Under the pieces are notes generated by a model that was not told the DNA's origin, searched no databases, and saw only the letters and a list, made by a program, of their open reading frames with translations. From Streptomyces orinoci (GTDB taxonomy: Bacteria > Actinomycetota > Actinomycetes > Streptomycetales > Streptomycetaceae): a stretch of 64,000 nt of DNA. Positions 24,554 to 33,080 of this stretch are shown here, piece by piece; the first letter of the stretch is position 1; each line of letters begins with the position of its first letter. Position numbers and translations under genes: made by a program. Location: assembly GCF_003121295.1 (NCBI RefSeq), contig NZ_PHNC01000029.1:1178001-1242000 (forward strand), written 5' to 3'.

Positions 24554-25768
24554 ATGGCGAACGAGCACCTGGGTGACCGCCTGTTCAGGCTTCGCAGGTT
24601 GGCTGACCTGACACAGGAGGGGCTGGCGGAGCGGTCGGGCGTATCGGCTGATGTGGTACGGAAGTTGGAGCAGAAGCGGAAGCACTCCGCTCGGCTGCCG
24701 ACGCTCCATGCGTTGGCCAAAGGGTTGGGCGTGGAGGTCACCACATTGCTGGGGGACCCGCCTGGGGTGCCCTCGACCGGGGAGGCCGACCCGCCCGCCT
24801 TGGTCGCCGTGCGCCGGGCCATCATGCCGCCGCTGTTCGCACCACCGCCGGAGCCATCGGGGGTGGAAAAGCTGTCCCTGCCCTTGCTGCGTTCCGAGAT
24901 CTCAGAGGCATGGACCCTCTATCACGCTGCTGAATTCGGCCGTGTCATGGAGGCGCTGCCCGGCATCATCGCTGACGCGCGTCTGTCGGCCGCTGTCGGC
25001 ACGGGAGATCAACGCGCCGCCGGCCAGGGCGCCTTGGCCAAGGCTCTGCAACTGGGCGGGCATCTGGCCATCCGGCTGGGCAAGACCGACCTCGCACTCT
25101 CCGCGCTGGAGCGGGCTCTCGCGGCGGCCGAGGCAGCGGGCGATCCTCTGCTCCCCGCGATGGTCTGCAACTCCGCGGCATGGGCCTATCAGCGACAAAA
25201 CCGCCTCGACGACGCCGCACATCTCGCTGTCCATGCCGCCGACGGCATCGAACGGGACCATGTACACAACGCGGAGGGCGTACGCGTCTGGGGCGGGCTG
25301 CTGATGTCGGCCGCTACCAGCTCGGCCCGTTCCGGCGACTACGACATGGCCAACGAGATGATGCGCACCGCCGAGCGGGCCGCCGGCCGTCTGGCCACGA
25401 TGCCCCCGCCTGCCAACGGCAAGCTGGTGAGCATCTTCAGCAAGTCCTCCGTGCGCATTGAGCGAGTCCGCCTGGCCGTGCAGCACGCTCGCCCTGAGGA
25501 AGCGCTCCAACTTGCCCGTGGGATGCGGTTGAGCGCCGACACCCCGCCGTCGTGGCGAACGTGGCTCCTGCTGGACGTCGCCCGCGCCTACACCGACGTC
25601 GGTGACGCCGAGGGCGCCGTGCTGACCCTGGAGAAACTGCACCGTCTGGCGCCCGCCTGGATACGCCATCACACCCTGGCCGTCGCCATCGTCAGCGACC
25701 TGTGGGCCGGGCCCGCTCGGCCCCCCGGTCTCCGCAAGCTGGCCGAGTTTCTGGGCGTTGCCAACTAG
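24554..25768 (+). CDS. XRE-family regulator with helical C-terminal domain
   Basis: 404 residues from the ATG at 24554; an in-frame ATG at 24479 is an alternative but adds an unlikely N terminus. Residues 5-65 form a helix-turn-helix: LGDRLFRLRRLADLTQEGLA, then SGVSADVVRKLEQKRKHS. A Pro-rich linker follows. Residues 115-400 form TPR-like helices (LALSALERALAAAEAAGDPL, AVLTLEKLHRLAPAWIRH). This is a common Streptomyces regulator type with no known ligand. The 60-bp gap to the next gene on the same strand may make them a unit. Confidence 0.85.
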   Translation: MANEHLGDRLFRLRRLADLTQEGLAERSGVSADVVRKLEQKRKHSARLPTLHALAKGLGVEVTTLLGDPPGVPSTGEADPPALVAVRRAIMPPLFAPPPEPSGVEKLSLPLLRSEISEAWTLYHAAEFGRVMEALPGIIADARLSAAVGTGDQRAAGQGALAKALQLGGHLAIRLGKTDLALSALERALAAAEAAGDPLLPAMVCNSAAWAYQRQNRLDDAAHLAVHAADGIERDHVHNAEGVRVWGGLLMSAATSSARSGDYDMANEMMRTAERAAGRLATMPPPANGKLVSIFSKSSVRIERVRLAVQHARPEEALQLARGMRLSADTPPSWRTWLLLDVARAYTDVGDAEGAVLTLEKLHRLAPAWIRHHTLAVAIVSDLWAGPARPPGLRKLAEFLGVAN

Positions 25769-25829
25769 CGCTGAAAACTGGGACGTTGCGTCCCTGGGGC
25801 CGCAGAGCCAGTGACGGCAGTCTTCCGGC

Positions 25830-26054
25830 ATGGCAGACGGCAACCGGTGGACGGCACCGGAAACACCACTCATGACCCTGCGCGTCAGCAGGGACGGGGG
25901 ACGGACCTTTGAGCCCGCGCGAGCGGTGTATGTGAGCGACCCGGTAAGTGTCCCGGTGAACCCGGGCGCATTCCCTCCATGCGAGTGCCCGCGCTGTGCG
26001 CCGTCGAGGAAGAGGGAGCAGGAGAGGTTCGCCCGGTCCCTGTCCGGCCAGTAA
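25830..26054 (+). CDS. Small hypothetical protein with CxCxxC motif
   Basis: 74 residues: RVSRDGGRTFEPARAVYV followed by PPCECPRCAPSRKRE. The three closely spaced Cys may bind metal. The ribosome site is weak. The same strand and close spacing after the regulator support it being real. Function unknown. Confidence 0.5.
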   Translation: MADGNRWTAPETPLMTLRVSRDGGRTFEPARAVYVSDPVSVPVNPGAFPPCECPRCAPSRKREQERFARSLSGQ

Positions 26055-26263
26055 CCGCTCGCTTCGGCCGTCGTCCCACCCATTCCCGGGTCGGCGGCCG
26101 GAGTGGGCTACGTCCGAGCATCATCCGGCAGAGGAGGCAAGGCATGACAAACGTCGGCGAACGACCGCCAGTTGCTCGGCCGGCCGGACCTCAACCCGGA
26201 CGCCCCCGGCCCCTCCCCTGGAATGACACGCACCCGCCCACCCGGGCGCGCAAGACTGACCAG

Positions 26264-27064
26264 ATGTCCTCCTACATCCCACACGAGCTGTTCGCCTCCA
26301 CCGCCCCCTACTACGCCCGTTACCGGCCCGGTTACGAACCGGCCCTCTACGACTTACTGGCTGCCCGCTTCTCCCTCGACGGCACCCAGCGCCTCCTGGA
26401 CCTCGGCACCGGCACCGGCGTGCTGGCCCTGCCGCTGGCCAAGCTCGTCGGCCACGTCACTGCCGTCGATCCAGAACCCGGCATGCTCGACCAGGCTCGT
26501 AGGCTCGCCGCCGAGCAGGGCATAACCAACATCGACTGGCGACTCGGTGACTCAACCACCCTGTCCCGCATGGGTTTGGAGCCGGTGCTGCTGACCGTTA
26601 TGGGCTCAGCCTTCCACTGGATGGACCGCGACCAGACCCTGCGCGACCTCGGCCAGCTCATCACACCCGAGGGGGCCGTCATCATCGCCTCCGGAGGCGC
26701 CCCCGATGACCTGGAGCCCGCACCCTGGCTGGACCTGATCGCCGAAGTCCGCACCCGCTACCTCGGCCCCGAACGCCGGGCTGGGTCGGGCACCTACACC
26801 CACCCCAAGGAACACCACCAAGAAGTACTGGCCCGCTCCCCATTCGCGAACGTCGAGACCATCCGCTGGGACCGCACTCTCACCCGCACCCTGGACGAGG
26901 TCATCGGCCTGCAGTTCTCCTACAGCTACTCCAGCCCCGCCCAACTCGGCGCCCACAAAGACGCCTTCGAACGCGACCTACGGCAGGCACTCACCGAGTT
27001 CAACCCCACCGGCACCTTTGACGAAGTCGTCCGCACCGAAGCCATCATCGCCACCCGCCCCTGA
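26264..27064 (+). CDS. Class I SAM-dependent methyltransferase
   Basis: 266 residues from the ATG at 26264; the longer open frame upstream looks non-coding. SAM-binding motif I is LLDLGTGTGVLALPLAKL (about 45-62), motif II the acidic AVDPEPGML and motif III LLTVMGSAFHWMD. The fold resembles UbiE/Coq5-type methyltransferases with small-molecule substrates. There is no biosynthetic neighbour that identifies the substrate. It ends just before the second copy of the long direct repeat. Confidence 0.87.
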   Translation: MSSYIPHELFASTAPYYARYRPGYEPALYDLLAARFSLDGTQRLLDLGTGTGVLALPLAKLVGHVTAVDPEPGMLDQARRLAAEQGITNIDWRLGDSTTLSRMGLEPVLLTVMGSAFHWMDRDQTLRDLGQLITPEGAVIIASGGAPDDLEPAPWLDLIAEVRTRYLGPERRAGSGTYTHPKEHHQEVLARSPFANVETIRWDRTLTRTLDEVIGLQFSYSYSSPAQLGAHKDAFERDLRQALTEFNPTGTFDEVVRTEAIIATRP

Positions 27065-27166
27065 CGGCTTTTCGACCGGAATGGCCGGATCCCCCCGTTC
27101 CACGCTGGCCCCACCAATAGCAAGCTGCCCCACGTCCATCCAGTAATCCCAGTGGGGGGAGCTCCT

Positions 27167-28639
27167 GTGAGGACCAGAACCAAGAAACGGGGGGCGGCGG
27201 CCTTACCGGCCGCAGTCATCGTCGCTGTCCTGCCGTTGGTCGTTGCCGCGCCATCGGCTGGTGCGGCGGCACACGACCGGAGCGGTGCGGTGAAGAAGGC
27301 ACCGTCTGCCAGCCATCAGGCCATGGACCCGCGCCTGATCGCAATCCAGAAGAAGCAGCAAGTACTCGACAAGATCGCCGGAGACATCACCGAAGGTCTC
27401 TCCGAGCACGACCGCGCCAAGGTCCCCGGCTTCACCGAGATCGAACTCGACCTGAACCACAACCACCTGCGCCTCCATTGGAAGGGCACGCCCCCGCAGC
27501 GGGTACGGCGCATCCTCGCCCACCTGCCCAATGGGGTGACGGCCGAGGTCCGGCCGGCCCGCTACTCCAAGGCTGATCTCCACAAGGCCCGCAACAAACT
27601 GCTTCGTGCCGGGAGGCCGATCGCCCTGCGTCCCTCGTCCACAACGGACCCGATCCGGATCACCAGCCTCGCGGGCGCCAATGACGGAAGCGGCCTGGAG
27701 ATCACCTACGACGAAGACCGGGGCGCAGGCTACCGGGACCGGAAGGACCCGCTGGCACGCGACGAACGCAACACCCGGTCCAGCAAGGTCAAGGCGCTCA
27801 CCGACCGGCTGACAGGCATCAACACTACCGCGACTTATAAGCCGTTGAGTGACGATGCCATATCCAGCGGTGGCAGCGCTCAGCCTCACCTGACGAACGG
27901 AGCAGCCGCAAGTGGGGCGATGCGGAAGCATGACGCACCCCCGTGGTACGGCGGTGCTGCCCTGAGGAACCCCTCCGGTGGCATCTGCTCCAGCGGCTTC
28001 GCCGTCACGGACAGCCACGGCAACAACATGCTCACGACCGCCAAGCATTGCGACGGCAAGGACGGCTACTGGCACACCTGGGAGGGCGGTGACGACGTCG
28101 GTGTGAGCGACCACCTGCAGAGCAACGCCCTCGTGGACACCGTGGGCATAGCCCTGCACGACCCGGCCGACGGGTACCTGTACGACGGGGAGGCGAACAG
28201 GACCGACGGCTACGCCAAGCCCGTCACCGGATACGGGCACAACAACGTCGGGGACTACGTGTGTACCGACGGCGCCAACGGCGGCGTGCACTGCAACGTC
28301 GTCCTGAGCAAGGTGGACGTCGGCGTCACCGGGGCGGACGGCGGATACCGCCCCGTCACCGACCTCGGCTACGCAACCGACTGGCCCTCCCACGGCGTTG
28401 CAGCGGTCAACGGCGACAGCGGAGGACCGGTGTTCGTCGGCGCCAACAACTGGACCACCGATGAGGCACGCGGCACGATCACCGCACTCGACAAGACAGT
28501 CACCTGCCCGTCAGAGCTCAATGCGGACACCGTCCTCGACGGGCACCAGAGAAAGCCCTGGTGCCTGGCCGGCGTGTATTACGTCCCCATCTATGAGACC
28601 CTGCACGACCTGAAGTGGACACTCAACACCGCCGGGTGA
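27167..28639 (+). CDS. Secreted trypsin-like serine protease, copy 2
   Basis: 490 residues, same length and GTG start context as the copy at 14953. The signal peptide (AAALPAAVIVAVLPLVVAAP), pro-region and catalytic residues (TTAKHC, VDTVGIAL, GDSGGPVF) are all kept. From about residue 255 to near the end the two proteins differ at only a handful of positions, and the DNA is almost unchanged there. Substitutions concentrate in the pro-region. This pattern fits recent duplication or gene conversion of the catalytic part. Confidence 0.88.
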   Translation: MRTRTKKRGAAALPAAVIVAVLPLVVAAPSAGAAAHDRSGAVKKAPSASHQAMDPRLIAIQKKQQVLDKIAGDITEGLSEHDRAKVPGFTEIELDLNHNHLRLHWKGTPPQRVRRILAHLPNGVTAEVRPARYSKADLHKARNKLLRAGRPIALRPSSTTDPIRITSLAGANDGSGLEITYDEDRGAGYRDRKDPLARDERNTRSSKVKALTDRLTGINTTATYKPLSDDAISSGGSAQPHLTNGAAASGAMRKHDAPPWYGGAALRNPSGGICSSGFAVTDSHGNNMLTTAKHCDGKDGYWHTWEGGDDVGVSDHLQSNALVDTVGIALHDPADGYLYDGEANRTDGYAKPVTGYGHNNVGDYVCTDGANGGVHCNVVLSKVDVGVTGADGGYRPVTDLGYATDWPSHGVAAVNGDSGGPVFVGANNWTTDEARGTITALDKTVTCPSELNADTVLDGHQRKPWCLAGVYYVPIYETLHDLKWTLNTAG

Positions 28640-28753
28640 CCCAGCCGATGTGGTGGGCCGACGTCATCAGCGTGGTGCCGGCCCGCCCTCTTCCGCCCAA
28701 CCCCAGTCGATATCAGGATGGGGCCGCCTTCGTCGTCAACGTGGAGCATGTCC

Positions 28754-29518
28754 ATGGACCCGCGACAGCTGAAGCGATGGATACGCGCCCTGTGGCTCAC
28801 CGGCGCCGCAGCGGTCCTGGCCACCGCCGCAGCAGCCTGGTGGCTCGGGGATCAGCACACGCGAAACCACCGTGACAATGGGCCTGTATTCGGCGACGTA
28901 TTGGTGAGCGGGGACGGCCGCACCATCACTACCACCGCCATGTGGACACCATGCCATGCCCAGCGTCCCCAGCTTCGGGCACACGAATCCCCGGAGATGG
29001 TCACGCTGGTGATCAGGGAAAGTACCGCCAATCTTCAGCAACAGTGCGACAGCGCAGACCAACAGATCACGACCACTATCGCGTCACCTTTGGGCTCACG
29101 GCCCTTGATAGACGCAAGCACCGGCAGAACCATCACACCCTTCGATGGCTCGGAGCTCGCAACACCCCGCTATCTTCCAGTGGGTTACGAGCCGAGCGAA
29201 GAAATCTATGACGAACCTCCGGATGAGCGCTGTCTTCCGTCACCGTTCGAAAGAGCAGAGAGCGCCTCCTGGTCACGGTTTTACCGCAAAGGCTTCGGAC
29301 ATCCCTCGCTGGCCGTAGCGCAGATCGCGAAGGAAACACCGGATGATCCTCGCGGCGCCATTGCCTCCGTGGATGGGCATACCGCGCACCTGCAAGAGCA
29401 CTCCGCTTCCCGCTGCTTGACCTGGTCCAGCGACACGTACACCTATGTCGTGGCCACTCGGAGCGCACAACTCACCACCGATGAACTACTGCGAATCGCC
29501 AAGCGGCTCAGCCGATAG
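28754..29518 (+). CDS. Membrane-anchored hypothetical protein, copy 2
   Basis: 254 residues starting MDPRQLKR, with one N-terminal membrane helix (ALWLTGAAAVLATAAAAWWL). The extracellular Cys positions and motifs (DEPPDERCLPSPFERA, SASWSRFYRKG, SRCLTWSS) match the copy at 16544. It is less similar to its paralogue than the protease pair is. Function unknown. Confidence 0.75.
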   Translation: MDPRQLKRWIRALWLTGAAAVLATAAAAWWLGDQHTRNHRDNGPVFGDVLVSGDGRTITTTAMWTPCHAQRPQLRAHESPEMVTLVIRESTANLQQQCDSADQQITTTIASPLGSRPLIDASTGRTITPFDGSELATPRYLPVGYEPSEEIYDEPPDERCLPSPFERAESASWSRFYRKGFGHPSLAVAQIAKETPDDPRGAIASVDGHTAHLQEHSASRCLTWSSDTYTYVVATRSAQLTTDELLRIAKRLSR

Positions 29519-29615
29519 CTGCAGGCAGCATCGTTCCGCTGCGCGGAGGCGGGGTGCCTCACGCGCAAAAGGAGAGATACACGGCATCAGCAATCACGTA
29601 GGCGATGGGAGATGA

Positions 29616-29939
29616 TCAGGCGCACCCCTGCCGCAGGTGGCGGGAGGCGGCGAGACAGGAGGACAACCATGTCGCCTCTTCGCGGTTGATGATCAGGCCG
29701 GCGACAGTGATCATCCCGTCGATCGGGCCGTCGAGCCGAATCGAGTGGTCACCGACAAGGAACATCTCCCAGTCGGCGTCGCTGTGCCAGAGCCGGGCGG
29801 TCTTCTCACCCCGGCGCTGGGCGAACACGAGTTCCTCTCCACACTCATTCACGAAGTATCCGGCGTAATCCTTGTCGGTGATCTCACCGCCGCACAGGCG
29901 GGCCAGGAGCGGTTCGATCGCCGTCGGCGCGTCAGTCAT
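29616..29939 (-). CDS. Hypothetical protein coupled to Shedu-like nuclease
   Basis: 107 residues; the ATG overlaps the nuclease stop (ATGA). It is acidic and mixed alpha/beta: LCGGEITDKDYAGYFVNE, then LVFAQRRGEKTARLWHSDAD and GPIDGMITVAGLIINREE. No family recognised. Its tight coupling suggests a partner, inhibitor or immunity role for the nuclease. Confidence 0.7.
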   Translation of the reverse strand: MTDAPTAIEPLLARLCGGEITDKDYAGYFVNECGEELVFAQRRGEKTARLWHSDADWEMFLVGDHSIRLDGPIDGMITVAGLIINREEATWLSSCLAASRHLRQGCA

Positions 29940-31147
29940 GCGACAGGCTCCTCGTCCGGGTCAGCGTCCTGTCGTGCCGATGACAGGGCCAGCATGCGGG
30001 AGGCTGAGCTCAGCAGGGTCTCGTAAGTGATCACTTCTATGCGTGTCTGGTGCGCGTTGTAGGTGCGCAGCGTCTCCGCGATCTCCTGGGAGGTCACGCC
30101 CCCGGTCACGTACTGCGGGTGTCCGATCACGACCGTCGCCGAGGCTCGGCGAGTGTCGACTCCATGGTCAGTCAGGATGTCCGGACGGTTCTCGTCCATG
30201 GCCCGGAGGTAGTTCTGCGCCTGGGAGACCGCGCGGTGCGCCGCAGCACCCAGCATGAGGTGGCCGGAGCGCCGTATGACCAGGTCTTTGATGTTGGCGC
30301 GCTTGAGCTCCACCACGTGCAGAGAGCCGTCACCGCGCAGGAGCGGGATGTCGAGGATGGCTTCCGGGGTGTACTGCCGACGTGCCAATTCGGCCACGTA
30401 AGCCCCGCCGAAGATCCATTCCTGGTTCTTCAGGCAGGCGTGGAGGGCGCTCTCGGGACTGTCCGGGTCCTCCACCACGGTACGCAGGGCCGCCAGGCCG
30501 GCCTGTCTGGCCCTCAGTTCGAGCAACTGTGCCAGCACGCCTGCATCGACATCGGCCAGGACGTCGTTCATCATCCGTGCGGCTTCAGCGGAGGCGGGCC
30601 GAGGCAGGTTGCGGAGAACTATCTCCATGTGCCCGTACTGTTGAAGTCGCCTCAGCTCCCGGGTTGAAAGCCGAACCCCGCCATCGCCATCCCCAATGCT
30701 CAGGTACTCGGCGGACCGGGCAATGCCGCGGAAGAGGTCACGAGCGTCTGCTGCGGTCGCGTCGGGTCGCTCGCTGCACAGAACCTCCAGGGCAGCGACC
30801 GCCATGTCAGCACCCATGGCAGTCATCCTCCGCATGTGTTCCTCGCTGCGCTGCCGGGCTTCGTCGTCGTAGTAGTTCTCCAGGATTTCAAGGAACAGGT
30901 CGCCTCCGGCATAGGCGGCGAAGCGCTGAAAGCGCTGAGCGAACGCGAAGTCCCCGTGGAGGATCGCCTCTTGGGCCACATCCTCCAAGGCATCCACCAG
31001 GGGCCTGCCCTTGCCGTACGTCCCACCGGGACCGCCCATGATGTGCAACACCTTGTCGACGCGCTCGCGGACGCGCTCATCCGCGGTGAGTTCGCGTGCC
31101 GTCCGTACCATCTGCCAGAGTGTGAAGCCGGATCGAAATGTCGTCAC
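29936..31147 (-). CDS. Shedu-like (DUF4263) nuclease-fold defence protein
   Basis: 403 residues. The N-terminal 230 are helical. Residues 236-345 match the DUF4263/SduA nuclease core: CLKNQEWIFGG, then ILDIPLL (Asp266), HVVELKR (Glu280 and Lys282) and a downstream AVSQAQNYL helix containing Gln. This is the PD-(D/E)xK arrangement of Shedu, an anti-phage system described by Doron and colleagues in 2018. It is encoded with a small second gene downstream, unlike the basic single-gene Shedu. Assignment rests on motif spacing; activity is inferred. Confidence 0.72.
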   Translation of the reverse strand: MTTFRSGFTLWQMVRTARELTADERVRERVDKVLHIMGGPGGTYGKGRPLVDALEDVAQEAILHGDFAFAQRFQRFAAYAGGDLFLEILENYYDDEARQRSEEHMRRMTAMGADMAVAALEVLCSERPDATAADARDLFRGIARSAEYLSIGDGDGGVRLSTRELRRLQQYGHMEIVLRNLPRPASAEAARMMNDVLADVDAGVLAQLLELRARQAGLAALRTVVEDPDSPESALHACLKNQEWIFGGAYVAELARRQYTPEAILDIPLLRGDGSLHVVELKRANIKDLVIRRSGHLMLGAAAHRAVSQAQNYLRAMDENRPDILTDHGVDTRRASATVVIGHPQYVTGGVTSQEIAETLRTYNAHQTRIEVITYETLLSSASRMLALSSARQDADPDEEPVA

Positions 31148-31886
31148 GTGGGCACTCTAGGGCCGGGCACTGACAACGACGCTTGGCGGGAGTTTCGGCT
31201 GGTCCCTGGCGACGGGGACCAGCGGATGGTGCCACATTCTTGCGCCGTCGCGGACGTTGCCGCGGCCTTTGGCACACTGACGTGCGCCGTCGATCTGGAC
31301 CTCTTCGAGGGCACAGGGGTCCAAGCAGAATTGCCGCAATCACACCTTCGCCAACCGGTCGATCGCTGTGGATGTGTGCCGGTCGGCGTGTCGGTGACGC
31401 CCGGCGCGTAGGTCCACTTGTCGCTCGTACACAACCAGTTGGCGTAGAAAGACGTCGTGCAGGTGATACTTGAGGTCACACCGGCCACGCTGTTCCGAGT
31501 GTGAGCGCATCACTCGAGGTGGCCGTGCCACCGGGGCCGTCGGAGTGCACACGAAGTCACTGAACGCTCAGGCGCACGTTCTCGCTTGGCTCGATAACCT
31601 TCCTTTCAGGCTGGCCAGTTGCACCCATGTCCAGAGTGGCATCGTTGACAGCGCGGAACTGCACATGGAGTTCTGGTCGTAGGTACGCGAACTCTGCCGG
31701 CAGGCCCACCGGGCTTGGTGGAAACCCTGGCGCCAGCCTGGACGGCCGGCCGAAGAATCGCCGGGAACGTTCCAGTCGGTAGTGCTCCCCGAAAGCCGGC
31801 CCCTGGCCGAGCAACAAGACCGCAGCAGCGGGGCCGCCGCACACCCGCGGAAGGCGAGCGCCCGCCAAGACGACCACCCCCCGCCC
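31148..31886. other. 739-bp stretch without a supported gene
   Basis: Short frames exist on both strands, but none has a convincing start, ribosome site or recognisable domain. The stretch separates the accessory region from the type III PKS locus and contains the Shedu promoter at its left end. Decayed coding sequence is possible. Confidence 0.5.
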
Positions 31887-33014
31887 TCACCACCGAATCA
31901 GAACGAGCTCGATGGCAAACCCCGGCCCCATGGCGGCGATGAGGCCGGGGGCGCCTGTGGGGGCGGGGGAGTTCATGGTGGTGGACAGTACGTGCAGGAC
32001 GGAGGCGGAGGAGAGGTTGCCCTTGTCGGCCAGGGACTTTCGGGTCTGTGCCAGGGCGTGCGGGGGAAGGGAACACGCCTGCTCGAAGGCGGACATGACC
32101 TTTGGGCCGCCGCCGTGGACGATCCAGGTGGCGATCTCGCCGGGCGTGAGCGCGTGTCGGCCGAGCAGGTCGTAGACGGCTTTGGGGAGGTGTTCCGCGG
32201 TGAGCGCGGGCACCTCGGGCGCCAGGAGGATCCGCAGGCCGTGGGAGCCGATGTCCCAGCCGAGGACCTCTTCGGTGTCGGGTACCAAGTAGCTGTGGGA
32301 GTCGAGCAGTTCGGGGCCGCTGGCGTCATGGGACCGCTCGGCGCCGACGGCCACCACGGCCGCCGCGCCGTCCCCGAAGAGGCTTCCGGCGACGATGTTC
32401 GCCATCGAGGTGTCCTGCAACTGATAGGCGAGCGAGCACAGTTCGACCGACAGCAGCACCGCGGTGTGGTCTGGGTGGCCCAGCAGGTACTCGCGCAGCC
32501 GGGCCAGCCCGGCCGCGCCGCCGGCGCAGCCATTGCCGAAGAGCGGGATCCGCCGTACATCGGGCCGCAGGCCGACCCGGTGCGCCAGCCGGGCCTCGAT
32601 CGACGGTACGGCCAGGCCGGTGACCGTGGTACTGATCACCGCGTCGATGTCCTCGGGGCGCGCCCCGGCCTGCGCCAGCGCCTCGGTGAGGGTTTGTTCA
32701 CCGAGCTCCAGGGCGGTGTCCAGCCAGGCCCGGTTGGCGTCGGTGAAGTCGGTGAGCGCGCGCAGTTCCTCCAGGGGACGGGCGAAGTGACGTGCGTCCA
32801 CCCCCGCGTTCGACTGGATCTTGCGGAGCATCACCGCGCCGGTCGCGGACCGCCCCAGCGTCGTGCCCGCCAGGAAGTTCATGATCTCTTCCTGGGCGAA
32901 CCGATGGGGCGGGACGGCGGTCGCGATGGCCGTCACCCGTGGCCCGGGTGTGCCGGGTCCCCAGCCTCCTTGCCCCGGCGTCGCCTGCGGCGCCGTCGTC
33001 CGGTTTGTTGACAC
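31887..33014 (-). CDS. Type III polyketide synthase (chalcone synthase family)
   Basis: 375 residues from a GTG with AAGGGG upstream. The Cys-His-Asn catalytic triad is visible: Cys in PLFGNGCAGGAAG (about 165), His in ATWIVHGGGP (about 297) and Asn in KGNLSSASV (about 331). It condenses malonyl-CoA onto a starter acyl group to give a pyrone, resorcinol or similar ring. The genes upstream on the same strand (ketosynthase, ACP, desaturase) point to a fatty acyl starter, so an alkyl pyrone or alkylresorcinol is the best guess. It is the last gene of that operon, 66 bp after the ketosynthase. Confidence 0.92.
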   Translation of the reverse strand: MSTNRTTAPQATPGQGGWGPGTPGPRVTAIATAVPPHRFAQEEIMNFLAGTTLGRSATGAVMLRKIQSNAGVDARHFARPLEELRALTDFTDANRAWLDTALELGEQTLTEALAQAGARPEDIDAVISTTVTGLAVPSIEARLAHRVGLRPDVRRIPLFGNGCAGGAAGLARLREYLLGHPDHTAVLLSVELCSLAYQLQDTSMANIVAGSLFGDGAAAVVAVGAERSHDASGPELLDSHSYLVPDTEEVLGWDIGSHGLRILLAPEVPALTAEHLPKAVYDLLGRHALTPGEIATWIVHGGGPKVMSAFEQACSLPPHALAQTRKSLADKGNLSSASVLHVLSTTMNSPAPTGAPGLIAAMGPGFAIELVLIRW

Positions 33015-33080
33015 CGGCCTGTTGCCCCTTCCGAGTTGTGCTGTCTGATGTGGTGTGCGGTGCGGCGGTTCGGGGAGTGG

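Larger units (their letters stand above)
27068..29585. repeat. Long direct repeat, copy 2 (partner 14857-17377)
   Basis: Begins TTTTCGACCGGAATGGCCGG directly after the methyltransferase stop. It contains the protease and membrane-protein paralogues and ends with the shared CAGCATCGTTCCGCTGC / AAGGAGAGA tail. Copy 1 continues into the membrane hydrolase at this point. Copy 2 instead runs into the Shedu-like operon on the other strand. Confidence 0.85.

Noticed and set aside
31557-31877. Minus-strand frame just downstream of the type III PKS
   Set aside because: A GTG start lies close to the PKS stop, but the translation shows no domain, and neighbouring frames look equally open.
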